A DNA stretch of 64,000 nucleotides from Enterobacter dykesii (GCF_008364625.2 NZ_CP126604.1:4490877-4554876), one strand, 5' to 3'; positions 1 to 9,309 are shown, counted from the first letter of the stretch. The notes: generated by a model from the letters alone, not told the origin. Made by a program: numbers and translations.

Positions 1-64
1 CGCGATAAGCGCCGGGGGTAGTTGCCGTGGAAACTTTTAGCCCATCTCCGGATGGGCTTTTTTC
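1..64 (+). ncRNA. glnZ: 3' end of glnA 3'UTR (GlnZ-like sRNA tail) with terminator
   Basis: The window opens upstream of glnL, where glnA ends in enterobacteria. Bases 39-46 (AGCCCATC) pair with 51-58 (GATGGGCT) around a TCCG loop, and a run of T follows to 63, giving a strong Rho-independent terminator. In E. coli the glnA 3'UTR yields the Hfq-binding sRNA GlnZ, which ends at this terminator. Calling this the GlnZ tail is inference from position; only the last part can be in the window, and its seed region is not identified. Confidence 0.5.
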
Positions 65-108
65 TCCACCAACAACCTGATCTCACGCGCTTTTTACGCC
101 GAAAACGC

Positions 109-130
109 TATACTGCACTAAATTAGTGCA
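109..130 (+). promoter_or_regulatory. glnL promoter -10 overlapped by NtrC operator
   Basis: TGCACTAAATTAGTGCA at 114-130 is a perfect dyad that fits the NtrC consensus TGCACY-N5-RGTGCA. It overlaps a -10-like TATACT at 109-114; no good -35 is visible. This is the arrangement of E. coli glnLp, where phosphorylated NtrC represses its own operon and high-level expression comes by read-through from glnA. The terminator just upstream (39-64) limits that read-through. Confidence 0.85.
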
Positions 131-152
131 AACGATTCCAGGAGACTGCTGA

Positions 153-1202
153 ATGGCAACTGGCACGCTGCCCGATGCTGGGCAGATCCTCAATTCTTTG
201 ATTAACAGCATTTTGCTGGTCGATGACGAGCTGGCCGTTCATTACGCCAACCCGGCCGCGCAGCAGCTGCTCGCCCAAAGCGCACGTAAACTGTTCGGCA
301 CACCGCTTCCTGAACTCCTGAGCTATTTTTCGCTGAATATTGGCCTGATGCAGGAAAGTTTGCAGGCTGGCCAGGGGTTTACCGATAACGAAGTCACGCT
401 GGTGATCGACGGGCGCTCGCACATTCTGTCGCTAACCGCGCAACGTCTTCCCGAAGGTCTGATCCTGCTGGAAATGGCGCCGATGGATAATCAGCGTCGA
501 CTGAGCCAGGAGCAGCTTCAGCATGCGCAGCAAATTGCCGCCCGTGACCTGGTGCGCGGTCTGGCGCATGAAATCAAAAACCCGCTAGGTGGATTACGCG
601 GCGCGGCGCAGCTTCTGACCAAAGCGCTGCCCGATCCCGCGCTGGCGGAGTATACCAACGTCATCATTGAGCAGGCGGACCGTCTGCGGAATCTGGTAGA
701 CCGTCTTCTCGGTCCGCAGCAGCCGGGAATGCACGTCACGGAAAGCATCCATAAAGTGGCTGAGCGGGTGGTGAAGCTCGTCTCAATGGAGCTGCCGGAG
801 AACATCACGCTGGTACGTGATTACGACCCAAGCCTGCCGGAACTGGCCCATGACCCGGACCAGATTGAGCAGGTCCTGTTAAATATTGTGCGTAATGCCC
901 TGCAGGCGCTGGGGCCTGAAGGCGGCGAGATTATTTTACGCACCCGCACCGCCTTTCAGCTCACGTTACACGGCGTGCGCTACCGGCTGGCGGCCCGAAT
1001 CGACGTTGAGGATAACGGGCCCGGCATTCCATCGCATTTGCAGGACACCCTGTTCTACCCGATGGTAAGCGGTCGCGAAGGCGGGACCGGCCTGGGCTTA
1101 TCCATTGCCCGCAGTTTGATCGATCAACACTCCGGGAAAATTGAATTTACCAGTTGGCCGGGACATACCGAGTTTTCGGTTTTCCTGCCGATTAAAAAAT
1201 AA
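153..1202 (+). CDS. glnL: Nitrogen regulation sensor histidine kinase NtrB
   Basis: NtrB (NRII) is the cytoplasmic kinase/phosphatase that phosphorylates NtrC under nitrogen limitation; PII protein (GlnB) switches it to the phosphatase state. The 349 residues contain an N-terminal PAS-type region (about 10-100), the phosphoacceptor H139 in the motif [10 protein letters not shown], an N-box ([10 protein letters not shown]), and G-boxes DNGPGIP and GGTGLGLS. There is no transmembrane segment, as expected for a soluble sensor. The ATG follows CAGGAGA and lies 22 bases after the NtrC dyad. glnG starts 11 bases after the stop. Length and sequence match the family; identification is secure. Confidence 0.98.
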   Translation: MATGTLPDAGQILNSLINSILLVDDELAVHYANPAAQQLLAQSARKLFGTPLPELLSYFSLNIGLMQESLQAGQGFTDNEVTLVIDGRSHILSLTAQRLPEGLILLEMAPMDNQRRLSQEQLQHAQQIAARDLVRGLAHEIKNPLGGLRGAAQLLTKALPDPALAEYTNVIIEQADRLRNLVDRLLGPQQPGMHVTESIHKVAERVVKLVSMELPENITLVRDYDPSLPELAHDPDQIEQVLLNIVRNALQALGPEGGEIILRTRTAFQLTLHGVRYRLAARIDVEDNGPGIPSHLQDTLFYPMVSGREGGTGLGLSIARSLIDQHSGKIEFTSWPGHTEFSVFLPIKK

Positions 1203-1213
1203 AGGTGACGTTT

Positions 1214-2626
1214 ATGCAACGAGGGATAGTCTGGGTAGTCGATGACGATAGCTCCATCCGTTGGGTGCTTGAACGCGCGCTCACAGGGGCAGGATTAAGC
1301 TGCACGACGTTTGAGAGCGGCAGCGAAGTGCTCGACGCACTCACCACCAAAACGCCAGATGTTCTGCTTTCGGATATTCGTATGCCGGGCATGGACGGGC
1401 TGGCGCTGTTAAAGCAGATCAAACAACGCCACCCTATGCTTCCGGTCATCATAATGACCGCGCACTCCGATCTGGATGCCGCAGTGAGCGCCTATCAGCA
1501 AGGGGCGTTCGATTACCTGCCCAAACCCTTTGATATCGACGAAGCGGTGGCGCTGGTTGAGCGCGCGATTAGCCATTATCAGGAGCAGCAACAGCCGCGC
1601 CACGCGCCCGATTTTGGGCCAACGACAGACATCATCGGCGAAGCGCCGGCGATGCAGGACGTGTTTCGCATTATCGGTCGTTTGTCCCGCTCGTCCATCA
1701 GCGTATTGATTAACGGTGAGTCGGGAACCGGTAAAGAGCTTGTGGCGCATGCATTGCACCGCCACAGCCCGCGGGCAAAAGCGCCGTTCATCGCCCTGAA
1801 TATGGCGGCGATCCCGAAGGATTTGATTGAGTCCGAACTGTTCGGCCATGAAAAAGGGGCATTTACCGGCGCCAATACCATTCGCCAGGGGCGGTTTGAA
1901 CAGGCTGACGGCGGTACGCTGTTCCTGGATGAGATCGGCGATATGCCGCTGGATGTCCAGACACGCCTGCTGCGCGTGCTGGCCGATGGGCAGTTTTATC
2001 GCGTGGGCGGCTATGCGCCGGTGAAGGTGGACGTGCGTATTATCGCCGCGACCCACCAGAACCTGGAGCAACGCGTGCAGGAAGGAAAATTCCGTGAGGA
2101 TTTATTCCACCGTCTGAACGTCATCCGCGTTCATCTGCCGCCGCTGCGTGAGCGTCGGGAAGATATTCCCCGCCTGGCACGCCATTTCCTGCAGGTAGCC
2201 GCTCGTGAGCTGGGTGTGGAGGCCAAGCAGCTTCACCCGGAAACCGATGCCGCTCTGACGCGTCTGGCGTGGCCGGGCAACGTGCGTCAGCTGGAAAACA
2301 CCTGCCGCTGGTTAACCGTGATGGCCGCCGGGCAGGAAGTGCTGATTCAGGACTTACCGGCCGAGCTGTTTGAAGCGACCGCGCCTGAAAGCAGTACCGG
2401 GCACGCGCTGCCGGACAGCTGGGCGACGCTGCTGGCGCAGTGGGCCGACCGCGCGCTGCGTTCCGGTCATCAAAATCTGCTGTCTGAAGCTCAGCCAGAG
2501 ATGGAGCGTACGCTGTTAACTACCGCGCTTCGTCATACGCAGGGTCATAAGCAGGAAGCTGCTCGCCTTCTGGGATGGGGACGTAATACCCTGACGCGCA
2601 AGCTTAAAGAGCTGGGAATGGAGTGA
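1214..2626 (+). CDS. glnG: Nitrogen response regulator NtrC (sigma-54 activator)
   Basis: NtrC activates sigma-54 promoters such as glnAp2 when phosphorylated by NtrB. The 470 residues show a receiver domain with D54 in SDIRMPGMDG, a central AAA+ domain with Walker A GESGTGKE and the sigma-54 contact loop GAFTGA, and a C-terminal Fis-type helix-turn-helix ending near the stop. I place the start at ATG 1214 (protein MQRGIVWVV), as in E. coli NtrC; an in-frame GTG at 1205 would add three residues but overlaps the AAAGGTG ribosome site. It is co-transcribed with glnL. Confidence 0.98.
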   Translation: MQRGIVWVVDDDSSIRWVLERALTGAGLSCTTFESGSEVLDALTTKTPDVLLSDIRMPGMDGLALLKQIKQRHPMLPVIIMTAHSDLDAAVSAYQQGAFDYLPKPFDIDEAVALVERAISHYQEQQQPRHAPDFGPTTDIIGEAPAMQDVFRIIGRLSRSSISVLINGESGTGKELVAHALHRHSPRAKAPFIALNMAAIPKDLIESELFGHEKGAFTGANTIRQGRFEQADGGTLFLDEIGDMPLDVQTRLLRVLADGQFYRVGGYAPVKVDVRIIAATHQNLEQRVQEGKFREDLFHRLNVIRVHLPPLRERREDIPRLARHFLQVAARELGVEAKQLHPETDAALTRLAWPGNVRQLENTCRWLTVMAAGQEVLIQDLPAELFEATAPESSTGHALPDSWATLLAQWADRALRSGHQNLLSEAQPEMERTLLTTALRHTQGHKQEAARLLGWGRNTLTRKLKELGME

Positions 2627-2657
2627 TCGTACGCCTCTGTGTAAAGCTTATTAATTG

Positions 2658-2687
2658 AGCGCAAATTGCCGTTATTTTGCGCTTTAC
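2658..2687 (+). terminator. Weak hairpin after glnG
   Basis: AGCGCAAA (2658-2665) pairs with TTTGCGCT (2676-2683), followed by only a short T-poor tail (TTACTG). It is a plausible but weak terminator for glnLG. Its right edge overlaps the -35 of the candidate yshB promoter. Confidence 0.45.
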
Positions 2688-2710
2688 TGTTCCGATGAGT
2701 TTTGTATGAT
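2683..2710 (+). promoter_or_regulatory. Candidate yshB promoter
   Basis: TTTACT (2683-2688) and TATGAT (2705-2710) are separated by 16 bases, a good sigma-70 match, 27 bases before the yshB start codon. It suggests yshB has its own transcript rather than relying on glnG. Confidence 0.55.
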
Positions 2711-2737
2711 CGTGCCCGGAAATTGGGGGTGAACATC

Positions 2738-2848
2738 ATGCTGGAAACAATCGTGAATATGCTCTCTAGCGGAGCCGCTGAAAGCCACACGCCACAAACA
2801 GCCGTTGCGGCTATGTTGTGCGCGGCGCTGGTTGGGCTGTTTAGCTAG
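2738..2848 (+). CDS. yshB: Small protein YshB
   Basis: This 36-residue frame (starting MLETIVNMLSSG, ending ALVGLFS) is nearly the same as E. coli YshB, encoded in the same place between glnG and hemN. Its C-terminal half (AVAAMLCAALVGLF) is hydrophobic and could form one membrane-spanning helix. GGGGGTGA lies just upstream as a ribosome binding site, and a sigma-70-like promoter lies at 2683-2710. The E. coli protein is known to be made and membrane-associated; a role in Salmonella intracellular growth has been reported, but its molecular function is unknown. Confidence 0.85.
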   Translation: MLETIVNMLSSGAAESHTPQTAVAAMLCAALVGLFS

Positions 2849-2864
2849 CGAGTTGAACGTAAAA

Positions 2865-2896
2865 GCCGGGTGGCGGCTTCGCCTTACCCGGCCTAC
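2865..2896. repeat. REP element between yshB and hemN
   Basis: GCCGGGTGGCGGCTTCGCC then TTACCCGGCCTAC is a typical repetitive extragenic palindrome. It sits between the convergent ends of yshB and hemN, where such elements usually stabilise or end transcripts. Confidence 0.85.
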
Positions 2897-2920
2897 GTTT
2901 TGTGCATTTTGCAATGTGCC

Positions 2921-4294
2921 TTAAATCACCCGCGAGAACTGCTGCAGTCGCGCTTTCTGACGCAGATAAGCGTCAAAGCACATGCAGATATTACGGATCA
3001 ACAGACGCCCTTTAGGCGTGACCTCAATCGCGCTCTCCGACACATCCACCAGCCCGTCTTTCGCCAGCGGTGCAATCAGCTTCAGGTCTTCCGAAAAATA
3101 ATCCCTGAAGTGCAGCTCCCACTGCGACTCAACGTCGCTGAAATCGAGACGGAAGTTGCAGATTAGCGCCTTAATCACATCGCGCCGGAGGCAGTCGTCG
3201 CGCGTTAACGCGATGCCTCGCCACAGCGCGTTGCCCGTTTCATCAACCTGCTGGTAGTAAAGCTTCAGCTCTTTCTGGTTCTGCGCGTAGCAGTCGCCAA
3301 TCATGCTGATAGCGGAGACGCCCATCCCCAGCAAATCGGTATCGCCCTGGGTTGTGTAGCCCTGGAAGTTGCGGTGCAGAACGCCTTCACGCTGCGCAAT
3401 CGCCAGCTCGTCATCCGGACGGGCAAAGTGATCCATCCCGATAAACTGATAGCCGGTTTCGGTCAGCGAGGTGATGGTTTCCTGCAGAATATCCAGCTTC
3501 TGCTGGGCAGAAGGAAGATCGGCATCTTTTATTTTGCGCTGAGCGGCAAAGAGCGTCGGCAGATGCGCATAGTTAAAGACGCTCAGGCGGTCCGGGTTGA
3601 GTTCGGCCACGCGTTTCAGGGTGAAGGCGAAACTTTCCGGCGTTTGTTTTGGCAGGCCGTATATCAGGTCAATATTGGTCGAGGTGAAACCGATCTCACG
3701 CGCGTGATTGAGTAAGGCAAAGATAAATTCTTCGTCCTGCTCGCGGTTCACCAGACGCTGAACCTCTTTATTGAAATCCTGCACGCCCATGCTCAGACGA
3801 TTGAAGCCTTCGGCGCGTAAGTGATCCAGTACATCGAGTTCAATTTCACGCGGATCGACTTCGATCGAGATTTCAGCGTCGGCGTTAAAACTGAAATTGC
3901 CGCGCAGCAGCGTCATCAGGCGGCTTATTTGCGCTCTATTCAGATAGGTTGGCGTACCGCCGCCCCAGTGAAGCTGGCTGACGTGACGGCCAGCAAACAG
4001 CGGCGCGCGATGCACAATTTCTTGTTCGAGCGCATCAAGATACTGGTCGGCTTTGTGCTGCTGACGGGTAACGATTTTATTGCAGCCGCAGAAGTAGCAG
4101 AGCTTGTGGCAGAACGGAATATGGACGTAGAGCGACAGCGGACGCTCAGGATAGCGCGCGACAGCCTGCTGGAAATCAGCCTCGCCGAAGGCATCGGAGA
4201 ACTCCAGCGCGGTGGGGTATGACGTATAACGCGGCCCGGAATAGTTATATTTCTGGATTAGGGCCAAATCCCAGTCGATAGTTGGTGCTGACAT
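2921..4294 (-). CDS. hemN: Oxygen-independent coproporphyrinogen III oxidase
   Basis: HemN decarboxylates two propionates of coproporphyrinogen III in anaerobic haem synthesis, using a radical SAM [4Fe-4S] cluster. The cluster motif CxxxCxxC with a further Cys is present (FCHKLCYFCGC), followed by the SAM-binding stretch HWGGGTPTYL. The start is the ATG at 4294 (protein MSAPTIDWD), giving 457 residues as in E. coli, with AAGGAGTGA as a strong ribosome site. An upstream start would add 28 residues and is rejected. The ribosome site lies inside the end of the preceding 60-codon frame, so translation may be coupled. Confidence 0.98.
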   Translation of the reverse strand: MSAPTIDWDLALIQKYNYSGPRYTSYPTALEFSDAFGEADFQQAVARYPERPLSLYVHIPFCHKLCYFCGCNKIVTRQQHKADQYLDALEQEIVHRAPLFAGRHVSQLHWGGGTPTYLNRAQISRLMTLLRGNFSFNADAEISIEVDPREIELDVLDHLRAEGFNRLSMGVQDFNKEVQRLVNREQDEEFIFALLNHAREIGFTSTNIDLIYGLPKQTPESFAFTLKRVAELNPDRLSVFNYAHLPTLFAAQRKIKDADLPSAQQKLDILQETITSLTETGYQFIGMDHFARPDDELAIAQREGVLHRNFQGYTTQGDTDLLGMGVSAISMIGDCYAQNQKELKLYYQQVDETGNALWRGIALTRDDCLRRDVIKALICNFRLDFSDVESQWELHFRDYFSEDLKLIAPLAKDGLVDVSESAIEVTPKGRLLIRNICMCFDAYLRQKARLQQFSRVI

Positions 4295-4296
4295 GC

Positions 4297-4479
4297 TCAC
4301 TCCTTCCGTTGGTGTCGCGTTCGTATACGGCGGCCCGTTCTGGCCCCATTGCGGGCCATCATTCGGGTGCGCAGCCACTTCTGTCGCCGCGACAACCGCC
4401 GTAGTTTAACGAATAACCACACCAGATAACATATAACCGGAAGGGTTATAAGCAGGACTATCGTGCCTGCAGGGTGCAA
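4297..4479 (-). CDS. Possible 60-residue membrane protein or gene remnant filling the yihI-hemN gap
   Basis: I do not recognise this frame with certainty. It starts with TTG three bases after the yihI stop, behind GGTGG, and ends in TGA two bases before the hemN ATG, so it spans the 188-base gap almost exactly. The product has one hydrophobic helix (about residues 6-23, TIVLLITLPVICYLVWLFV) followed by a very basic tail (KLRRLSRRQKWLRTR and later RRIRTRHQRKE). That is the look of the N-terminus of a DUF2489 protein, a family I recall being encoded between yihI and hemN in other gammaproteobacteria. It may be a small living gene or a truncated remnant of one. Confidence 0.4.
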   Translation of the reverse strand: MHPAGTIVLLITLPVICYLVWLFVKLRRLSRRQKWLRTRMMARNGARTGRRIRTRHQRKE

Positions 4480-4482
4480 ATG

Positions 4483-4998
4483 TTAGTTTCCACCCTTCAG
4501 AAGGCGCATCATATCTTCCTGCTTCTCGTCTTCTTCTTCATCTTCGTCATCGTCGTATGACAGGCCCAGCTTCTGCATCAGTTCATCGATACGATCCAGT
4601 TTGGCATCCACCCATGACTGCTCTTCAGCGGTCAGGGTTTCCCCCTCTTCAAGACGTTCCAGCAGCGCGTCCAGGCGCTCATCGTTCTCCAGCAAATCCA
4701 GCTCAGCCTGCGGTGAAAGCATAGGTTTCTCGCTCTTTGGTTTGTGCTGCTTAGTGACCGGGGTGTCTGTCACGCCCAGTGGAATGGGAGTTTTACTGCC
4801 GATACGAGGGTCTTTCTGCTGTTTGCCTTTTGCAGAAGCACCCGCTGCACCACCACCGTTGGCACGGCTACCCGCAGCGTGACCGCGATGTTTTTTGTCG
4901 CGTTTGCGATCGCGCGCTTCCTGGTTCAGTTCTTCGCGCGTTTTGCGGCGTGCTTTTGCAGGGCGTTTCGCGCCCGCAGCGGAGGTTGGTTTTTTCAT
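4483..4998 (-). CDS. yihI: Der GTPase-activating protein YihI
   Basis: YihI stimulates GTP hydrolysis by the ribosome-assembly GTPase Der (EngA). The 171 residues fit the family: a lysine/arginine-rich disordered N-terminus ([13 protein letters not shown]), a central region ending near a PLGV motif, and a strongly acidic C-terminal part ([15 protein letters not shown]). The ATG at 4998 is preceded by a weak purine-rich site, and a -10-like TATACT lies at 5032-5027 on this strand. In E. coli it is upstream of hemN in the same order. Confidence 0.95.
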   Translation of the reverse strand: MKKPTSAAGAKRPAKARRKTREELNQEARDRKRDKKHRGHAAGSRANGGGAAGASAKGKQQKDPRIGSKTPIPLGVTDTPVTKQHKPKSEKPMLSPQAELDLLENDERLDALLERLEEGETLTAEEQSWVDAKLDRIDELMQKLGLSYDDDEDEEEDEKQEDMMRLLKGGN

Positions 4999-5065
4999 GA
5001 TGTTTTATCTTTAAGTCGTTTTCTTCAGTATAGAATTGCGGCGAAATCTAGCAGAAAGCAAGCAA

Positions 5066-5309
5066 AGAAAAAAGGCGACAGAGCAATCTGTCGCCTTTTT
5101 TCCTGACTCACAACCCTTAGCGGGTCAGACATTCCGTGTTTGCCAACAACAAACCCTGTTTATCCCTTGGCTAATACCGTCCGTGATACGGTTCCATTTC
5201 CTTCTAAAACGCCTCCAGGCGCTGGTCATCCTGACAATCCTGCGTCTTCGCCTCCTGGCGCTCCTGACCCTAATCCTTAAGTCGATTTCCTGTTGGCTTC
5301 CTCGCCCTG
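5066..5309 (-). ncRNA. csrC: CsrC regulatory RNA
   Basis: CsrC sequesters the translational regulator CsrA by displaying many GGA motifs. On the minus strand this 244-base segment carries about 14 GGA triplets, several in hairpin-loop contexts (CAGGA, AGGA), and ends in a perfect stem GGCGACAGA/TCTGTCGCC (5095-5074) followed by T7. The sequence and the place between yihI and engB match E. coli csrC. The promoter has TTGTTA (5343-5338), a 16-base spacer and TAAAGT (5321-5316), which puts the transcript start near 5309. Transcription in E. coli depends on the BarA/UvrY system. Confidence 0.93.
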
Positions 5310-5315
5310 ACGCAC

Positions 5316-5343
5316 ACTTTACCTTGTTCCGTTAAACTAACAA
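5316..5343 (-). promoter_or_regulatory. csrC promoter
   Basis: On the minus strand, -35 TTGTTA (5343-5338) and -10 TAAAGT (5321-5316) are 16 bases apart, just ahead of the CsrC sequence. The bases from here to engB (5344-5530) hold no gene and probably carry upstream activator sites, which I could not pinpoint. Confidence 0.6.
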
Positions 5344-5537
5344 GCAACGAAACGGTACAAAAAGGATTTTTCAGACAATTACCCGGAAATAAGCTTATGA
5401 TTTAAAACAGTTTGGCTTTTTTGACGCCTGCGAATTCTCTGAAATCTCCCATAGCATCACTGGCCGATCTCTCACATCGGCTGGGGCATTTGCCTACACG
5501 TCATAGCAATCAGAAAAGCCTTTTGCCTGCATTCGGG

Positions 5538-5543
5538 TATAAT
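5538..5543 (+). promoter_or_regulatory. engB promoter -10
   Basis: A perfect TATAAT lies 32 bases before the engB GTG start. No convincing -35 stands 16-18 bases upstream, so another activator or context may compensate. Confidence 0.5.
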
Positions 5544-5575
5544 CCCCTTCAGATTACGATTTTGGAGACGACCAC

Positions 5576-6205
5576 GTGACTACCTGGAACTACCAACAGA
5601 CGCATTTTGTCACCAGTGCGCCCGATATTCGCCACCTTCCTTCTGATACCGGTATTGAAGTGGCATTTGCTGGCCGCTCCAATGCGGGGAAATCCAGCGC
5701 CCTGAATACGCTGACCAATCAGAAGAGCCTGGCGCGTACCTCAAAAACACCTGGCCGTACTCAGCTGATCAACCTGTTTGAAGTCGCAGAGGGCAAACGC
5801 CTGGTCGACTTACCGGGCTACGGTTACGCGCAGGTACCGGAAGAGATGAAAATCAAGTGGCAGCGTGCGCTGGGTGAATACCTGGAAAAACGCCTGTGCC
5901 TGAAAGGTCTGGTGGTGCTGATGGATATTCGCCATCCCCTGAAAGATCTGGATCAGCAGATGATCGACTGGGCTGTAGCAAGCGATATCGCCGTGCTGGT
6001 GCTGCTGACGAAAGCCGATAAGCTGGCGAGCGGCGCGCGTAAAGCGCAGGTGAATATGGTTCGCGAAGCGGTGCTGGCGTTCAACGGTGATGTGCAGGTT
6101 GAGCCGTTCTCCTCGCTGAAAAAGCTGGGCGTGGACAAGCTGCGTCAGAAGCTCGACACCTGGTTTAGCGAGCTGGAACCCGCGACGGAAGCGGAAGAAG
6201 AGTAA
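5576..6205 (+). CDS. engB: Ribosome biogenesis GTP-binding protein EngB (YihA/YsxC)
   Basis: EngB is an essential TRAFAC GTPase needed for late assembly of the 50S subunit. The 209 residues carry G1 GRSNAGKS (33-40), G3 DLPGYGY, and G4 TKAD. It starts with GTG behind TTTGGAGACG; the protein [11 protein letters not shown] aligns with E. coli from the first residue. It is divergent from csrC and converges on spf, with its own hairpin terminator at 6213-6237. Confidence 0.97.
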   Translation: MTTWNYQQTHFVTSAPDIRHLPSDTGIEVAFAGRSNAGKSSALNTLTNQKSLARTSKTPGRTQLINLFEVAEGKRLVDLPGYGYAQVPEEMKIKWQRALGEYLEKRLCLKGLVVLMDIRHPLKDLDQQMIDWAVASDIAVLVLLTKADKLASGARKAQVNMVREAVLAFNGDVQVEPFSSLKKLGVDKLRQKLDTWFSELEPATEAEEE

Positions 6206-6212
6206 TACCGAG

Positions 6213-6237
6213 CGCGGCGATAGCCGCGTTTTTTTTT
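6213..6237 (+). terminator. engB terminator
   Basis: CGCGGC (6213-6218), loop GATA, GCCGCG (6223-6228), then nine T bases: a clear Rho-independent terminator eight bases after the engB stop. Confidence 0.9.
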
Positions 6238-6259
6238 GCCTGAATTTTCTTTGCCGCAA

Positions 6260-6368
6260 TAAAAAACGCCCCAGTCATTACTGACTGGGGCGGCTAAAAT
6301 ATTCAGCCAAATCCGATTACGTGAAGTAAAAGGTCTGAAAGATAGAACATCTTACCTCTGTACCCTAC
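6260..6368 (-). ncRNA. spf: Spot 42 RNA
   Basis: The 109-base minus-strand segment begins GTAGGGTACAGAGGTAAG and ends with the stem GCCCCAGTCA/TGACTGGGGC followed by T6, as in E. coli Spot 42, which is also 109 bases. Spot 42 is an Hfq-dependent sRNA that represses galK and other catabolic genes, and its transcription is repressed by cAMP-CRP. A -10 TAGAGT lies at 6381-6376, seven bases before the start. It lies between polA and engB as in E. coli. Confidence 0.97.
6303..6350 (-). CDS. spfP: 15-residue peptide SpfP encoded inside Spot 42
   Basis: Within Spot 42 an ATG preceded by AGAGGTAAG opens a frame for MFYLSDLLLHVIGFG and a TGA stop. E. coli Spot 42 is reported to be a dual-function RNA that encodes this short peptide, SpfP, which reinforces repression by the RNA. 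The frame and its ribosome site are intact here; translation in this organism is inferred. Confidence 0.65.
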   Translation of the reverse strand: MFYLSDLLLHVIGFG

Positions 6369-6516
6369 GCCGACAACTCTACCCCTTTTTGTGCTGCAGA
6401 AAAAGCACTTTTTGTAGTTTTTTTTCATTCTTTACATAGGGAATTCTAATGATTGTCACAAAACGCGCGTTGTTATGTTGCAAACTTACATAAAAGGCGC
6501 GTTATGTGAAGAACCG

Positions 6517-9309
6517 TTAGTGAGCCTGATCCCAGTTTTCGCCACTTCCCACTTCCACCAGCAACAGCACGTCGAGCGTCATGCTGCTTTCCATCAGTTC
6601 GTGGATCTTCTTCGACACGGCGTCGAGGTCGTCTTTGTGCACTTCAAATACCAGTTCATCGTGTACCTGCATGATCATTTTCACGCGAGGCTTCTCTTTT
6701 TCCAGCCAGGCATCAACGGCGATCATTGCACGCTTAATAATGTCCGCCGCGGTACCCTGCATCGGGGCGTTGATCGCCGCACGCTCTGCGCCAGCGCGAC
6801 GCGCCGCGTTGCTGGATTTGATGTCCGGTAAGTAGAGACGGCGGCCATCCAGGGTTTCGACGTAACCTTTTTCCTTCGCCTGCGCGCGGGTGCGTTCCAT
6901 ATATTCCAGCACGCCCGGATAACGCTCGAAGTAGAGATCCATATACTTCTGCGACTCTTTGCGCGGAATGTTGAGCTGGCGCGAAAGACCAAATGCACTC
7001 ATGCCGTAAATAAGACCGAAGTTGATCGCCTTAGCGCTGCGGCGCTGCTCGTTGGTCACGCTCTCCAACGGCAATCCGAAGACTTCCGCCGCGGTTGCCC
7101 GGTGGATATCCTTCCCTTCGGCAAACGCGGTCAGCAGGCCTTTGTCTCGCGACAGATGCGCCATAATACGCAGCTCAATTTGCGAGTAGTCAGCAGAGAC
7201 AATCAGATAATCCTCTGGTGCGATGAAAGCCTGGCGAATACGGCGGCCTTCTTCGTTACGTACCGGGATGTTCTGTAGGTTAGGATCGGTCGACGAGAGA
7301 CGACCGGTCGCCGCGACAGCCTGATGATACGACGTATGCACACGACCCGTTTTCGGGTTGATCATCAGCGGGAGCTTGTCGGTGTAGGTAGACTTCAGCT
7401 TCGCCAGACCGCGGTACTGCAGAATCACTTTTGGCAGCGGGTAATCCAGCGCCAGCTCTTCCAGCACCTCTTCCGAGGTTGACGGCGCACCGCCAGGAGT
7501 TTTCTTCAGCGGCTTGATGCCCTGCTTTTCAAACAGGATGGTCTGCAGCTGCTTCGGTGAAGAGAGGTTAAACGGCTCGCCTGCAAGCTCATGCGCTTTT
7601 TGCTCGAGCTCGGTCAGACGCTGCGCCAGCTCCCCGGAGTGGTTATGCAGCACCGTTGGGTCGATTTTCACGCCGTTGCGTTCAATGCGGGACAGCACGG
7701 GCACCAGCGGCATCTCGATATGCTGGAACACGTTCAGCGGACCTTCATGCTTCTGCAGTTTTGGCCACATCTTCAGGTGCAGCTGCAGCGTGACATCTGC
7801 GTCTTCCGCCGCGTAGCGCCCCGCTTCTTCCAGAGCAATCTGGTTAAAGGTGAGCTGATTTTTCCCTTTACCGGCAATCTCTTCAAAGGTAATCGTTTTG
7901 TGCTTGAGCCAGCGGTCAGATAAGGAATCCATATCATGGCGGCCCGCGACGCTGTCCAGAATGTAGGATTCAAGCATGGTGTCGAAGGCAATCCCGCGCA
8001 GTTCAATGCCGTAGTTTTGCAGAATGCCGCGGTCGTACTTGAGGTTTTGCCCAACCTTGAGCGCCTTTTCGTCTTCCAGGATCGGCTTTAGCAGCTCAAG
8101 CACGCGTTCACGGGAGATCTGCTCCGGCGCATCCAGGTAATCGTGCGCCACAGGAACGTAGGCGGCAATACCCGGCTCTGTCGCAAATGACAGACCAACC
8201 ATATTGGCAGAGATGTTATCAAGACTGTCAGTTTCGGTATCAAAGGCAAAGACCGGCGCCTTTTTCAGTTTATCGATCCAGGCGATCAGCCGTGACTCTT
8301 CAAGAATGGTTTCGTAGTTGTCGAAGGAAAGCGCCACGGCTTCTTCTTCCGCCTGCTCTTCTGCGTCAACGACGATCGTCTCCTTCGGCTTTGCAGCAGG
8401 TTTAGCCCCTTTCGCCTGCAGCCATTTACCGGCTTCCACGTCAGCGGTCCAGCGCTTGAACTCGTATTTCTTAAACAGGCTCAGCAGATCGTCAGCGGAA
8501 GGCTGTTGCACTTCAAGCTGCTCACAGCCCAGCTCCAGTTCGACATCGGTTTTGATTGTGGCCAGCTTATAGGAGAGATAAGCCACCTCTTTGTTCTCTT
8601 CCAGTTTTCCGGCCATGGTTTTTGCGCCACGGAAGGAGAGCCCGGCGATTTTATCCGATTCCGCGTAGAGCGTGTCCAGACCACCCAGCCCCTGGAGCAG
8701 CGCCTGCGCGGTTTTTTCACCGACGCCAGGGACACCCGGGATGTTATCCGAGGAGTCGCCCATCAACGCGAGGAAGTCGATAATCAGCTCAGGCGGCACG
8801 CCGTACTTTGTGACCACTTCTTCTGGCCCCAGAATGGTGTTGGTCATGGTGTTAATCAGGGTGATGCCTGGCGTCACCAGCTGCGCCATATCTTTATCAC
8901 CGGTGCTGATCAGCACAGGACGCCCCATCTTTTCTGCTTCACGCGCCAGCGTACCGATGACGTCATCGGCCTCAACGCCAGAGACGGCCAGCAGCGGTAG
9001 CCCCATCGCTTTTACCATGGTGTGCAGCGGCTCAATCTGCGCGCGCAGATCGTCAGGCATTGGCGGACGGTGAGATTTGTAATGCTCAAACAGCTCGTCG
9101 CGGAAAGTTTTACCTTTCGCATCAAAGACCACAGCCGCATGGGTTGGCTGATACTGAAGGATCAGGCTGCGCAGCATGTTCAGCACGCCGTACATTGCGC
9201 CGGTGGGTTCCCCTGCGCTATTGGTCAGAGGAGGAAACGCATGATATGCCCGATACAGGTAGGAAGAGCCATCGACGAGAATAAGAGGGTTTTCTGGGAT
9301 CTGAACCAT
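6517..9309 (-). CDS. polA: DNA polymerase I
   Basis: Pol I removes Okazaki primers and fills gaps in repair. The 930 residues comprise a 5'-3' exonuclease (about 1-325, with [12 protein letters not shown]), a 3'-5' exonuclease with the metal ligands of [12 protein letters not shown], and the polymerase with motif [15 protein letters not shown], motif [15 protein letters not shown] and motif [11 protein letters not shown]. The start is ATG 9309 ([14 protein letters not shown]); an upstream in-frame start adding 14 residues does not align with the family. A consensus DnaA box lies at 9433-9441 upstream. No hairpin terminator is visible between polA and spf. Confidence 0.98.
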   Translation of the reverse strand: MVQIPENPLILVDGSSYLYRAYHAFPPLTNSAGEPTGAMYGVLNMLRSLILQYQPTHAAVVFDAKGKTFRDELFEHYKSHRPPMPDDLRAQIEPLHTMVKAMGLPLLAVSGVEADDVIGTLAREAEKMGRPVLISTGDKDMAQLVTPGITLINTMTNTILGPEEVVTKYGVPPELIIDFLALMGDSSDNIPGVPGVGEKTAQALLQGLGGLDTLYAESDKIAGLSFRGAKTMAGKLEENKEVAYLSYKLATIKTDVELELGCEQLEVQQPSADDLLSLFKKYEFKRWTADVEAGKWLQAKGAKPAAKPKETIVVDAEEQAEEEAVALSFDNYETILEESRLIAWIDKLKKAPVFAFDTETDSLDNISANMVGLSFATEPGIAAYVPVAHDYLDAPEQISRERVLELLKPILEDEKALKVGQNLKYDRGILQNYGIELRGIAFDTMLESYILDSVAGRHDMDSLSDRWLKHKTITFEEIAGKGKNQLTFNQIALEEAGRYAAEDADVTLQLHLKMWPKLQKHEGPLNVFQHIEMPLVPVLSRIERNGVKIDPTVLHNHSGELAQRLTELEQKAHELAGEPFNLSSPKQLQTILFEKQGIKPLKKTPGGAPSTSEEVLEELALDYPLPKVILQYRGLAKLKSTYTDKLPLMINPKTGRVHTSYHQAVAATGRLSSTDPNLQNIPVRNEEGRRIRQAFIAPEDYLIVSADYSQIELRIMAHLSRDKGLLTAFAEGKDIHRATAAEVFGLPLESVTNEQRRSAKAINFGLIYGMSAFGLSRQLNIPRKESQKYMDLYFERYPGVLEYMERTRAQAKEKGYVETLDGRRLYLPDIKSSNAARRAGAERAAINAPMQGTAADIIKRAMIAVDAWLEKEKPRVKMIMQVHDELVFEVHKDDLDAVSKKIHELMESSMTLDVLLLVEVGSGENWDQAH

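Noticed and set aside
1205..1213. GTG start three codons upstream of glnG ATG.
   Set aside because: The GTG belongs to the AAAGGTG ribosome site; the ATG at 1214 aligns with the known NtrC N-terminus.
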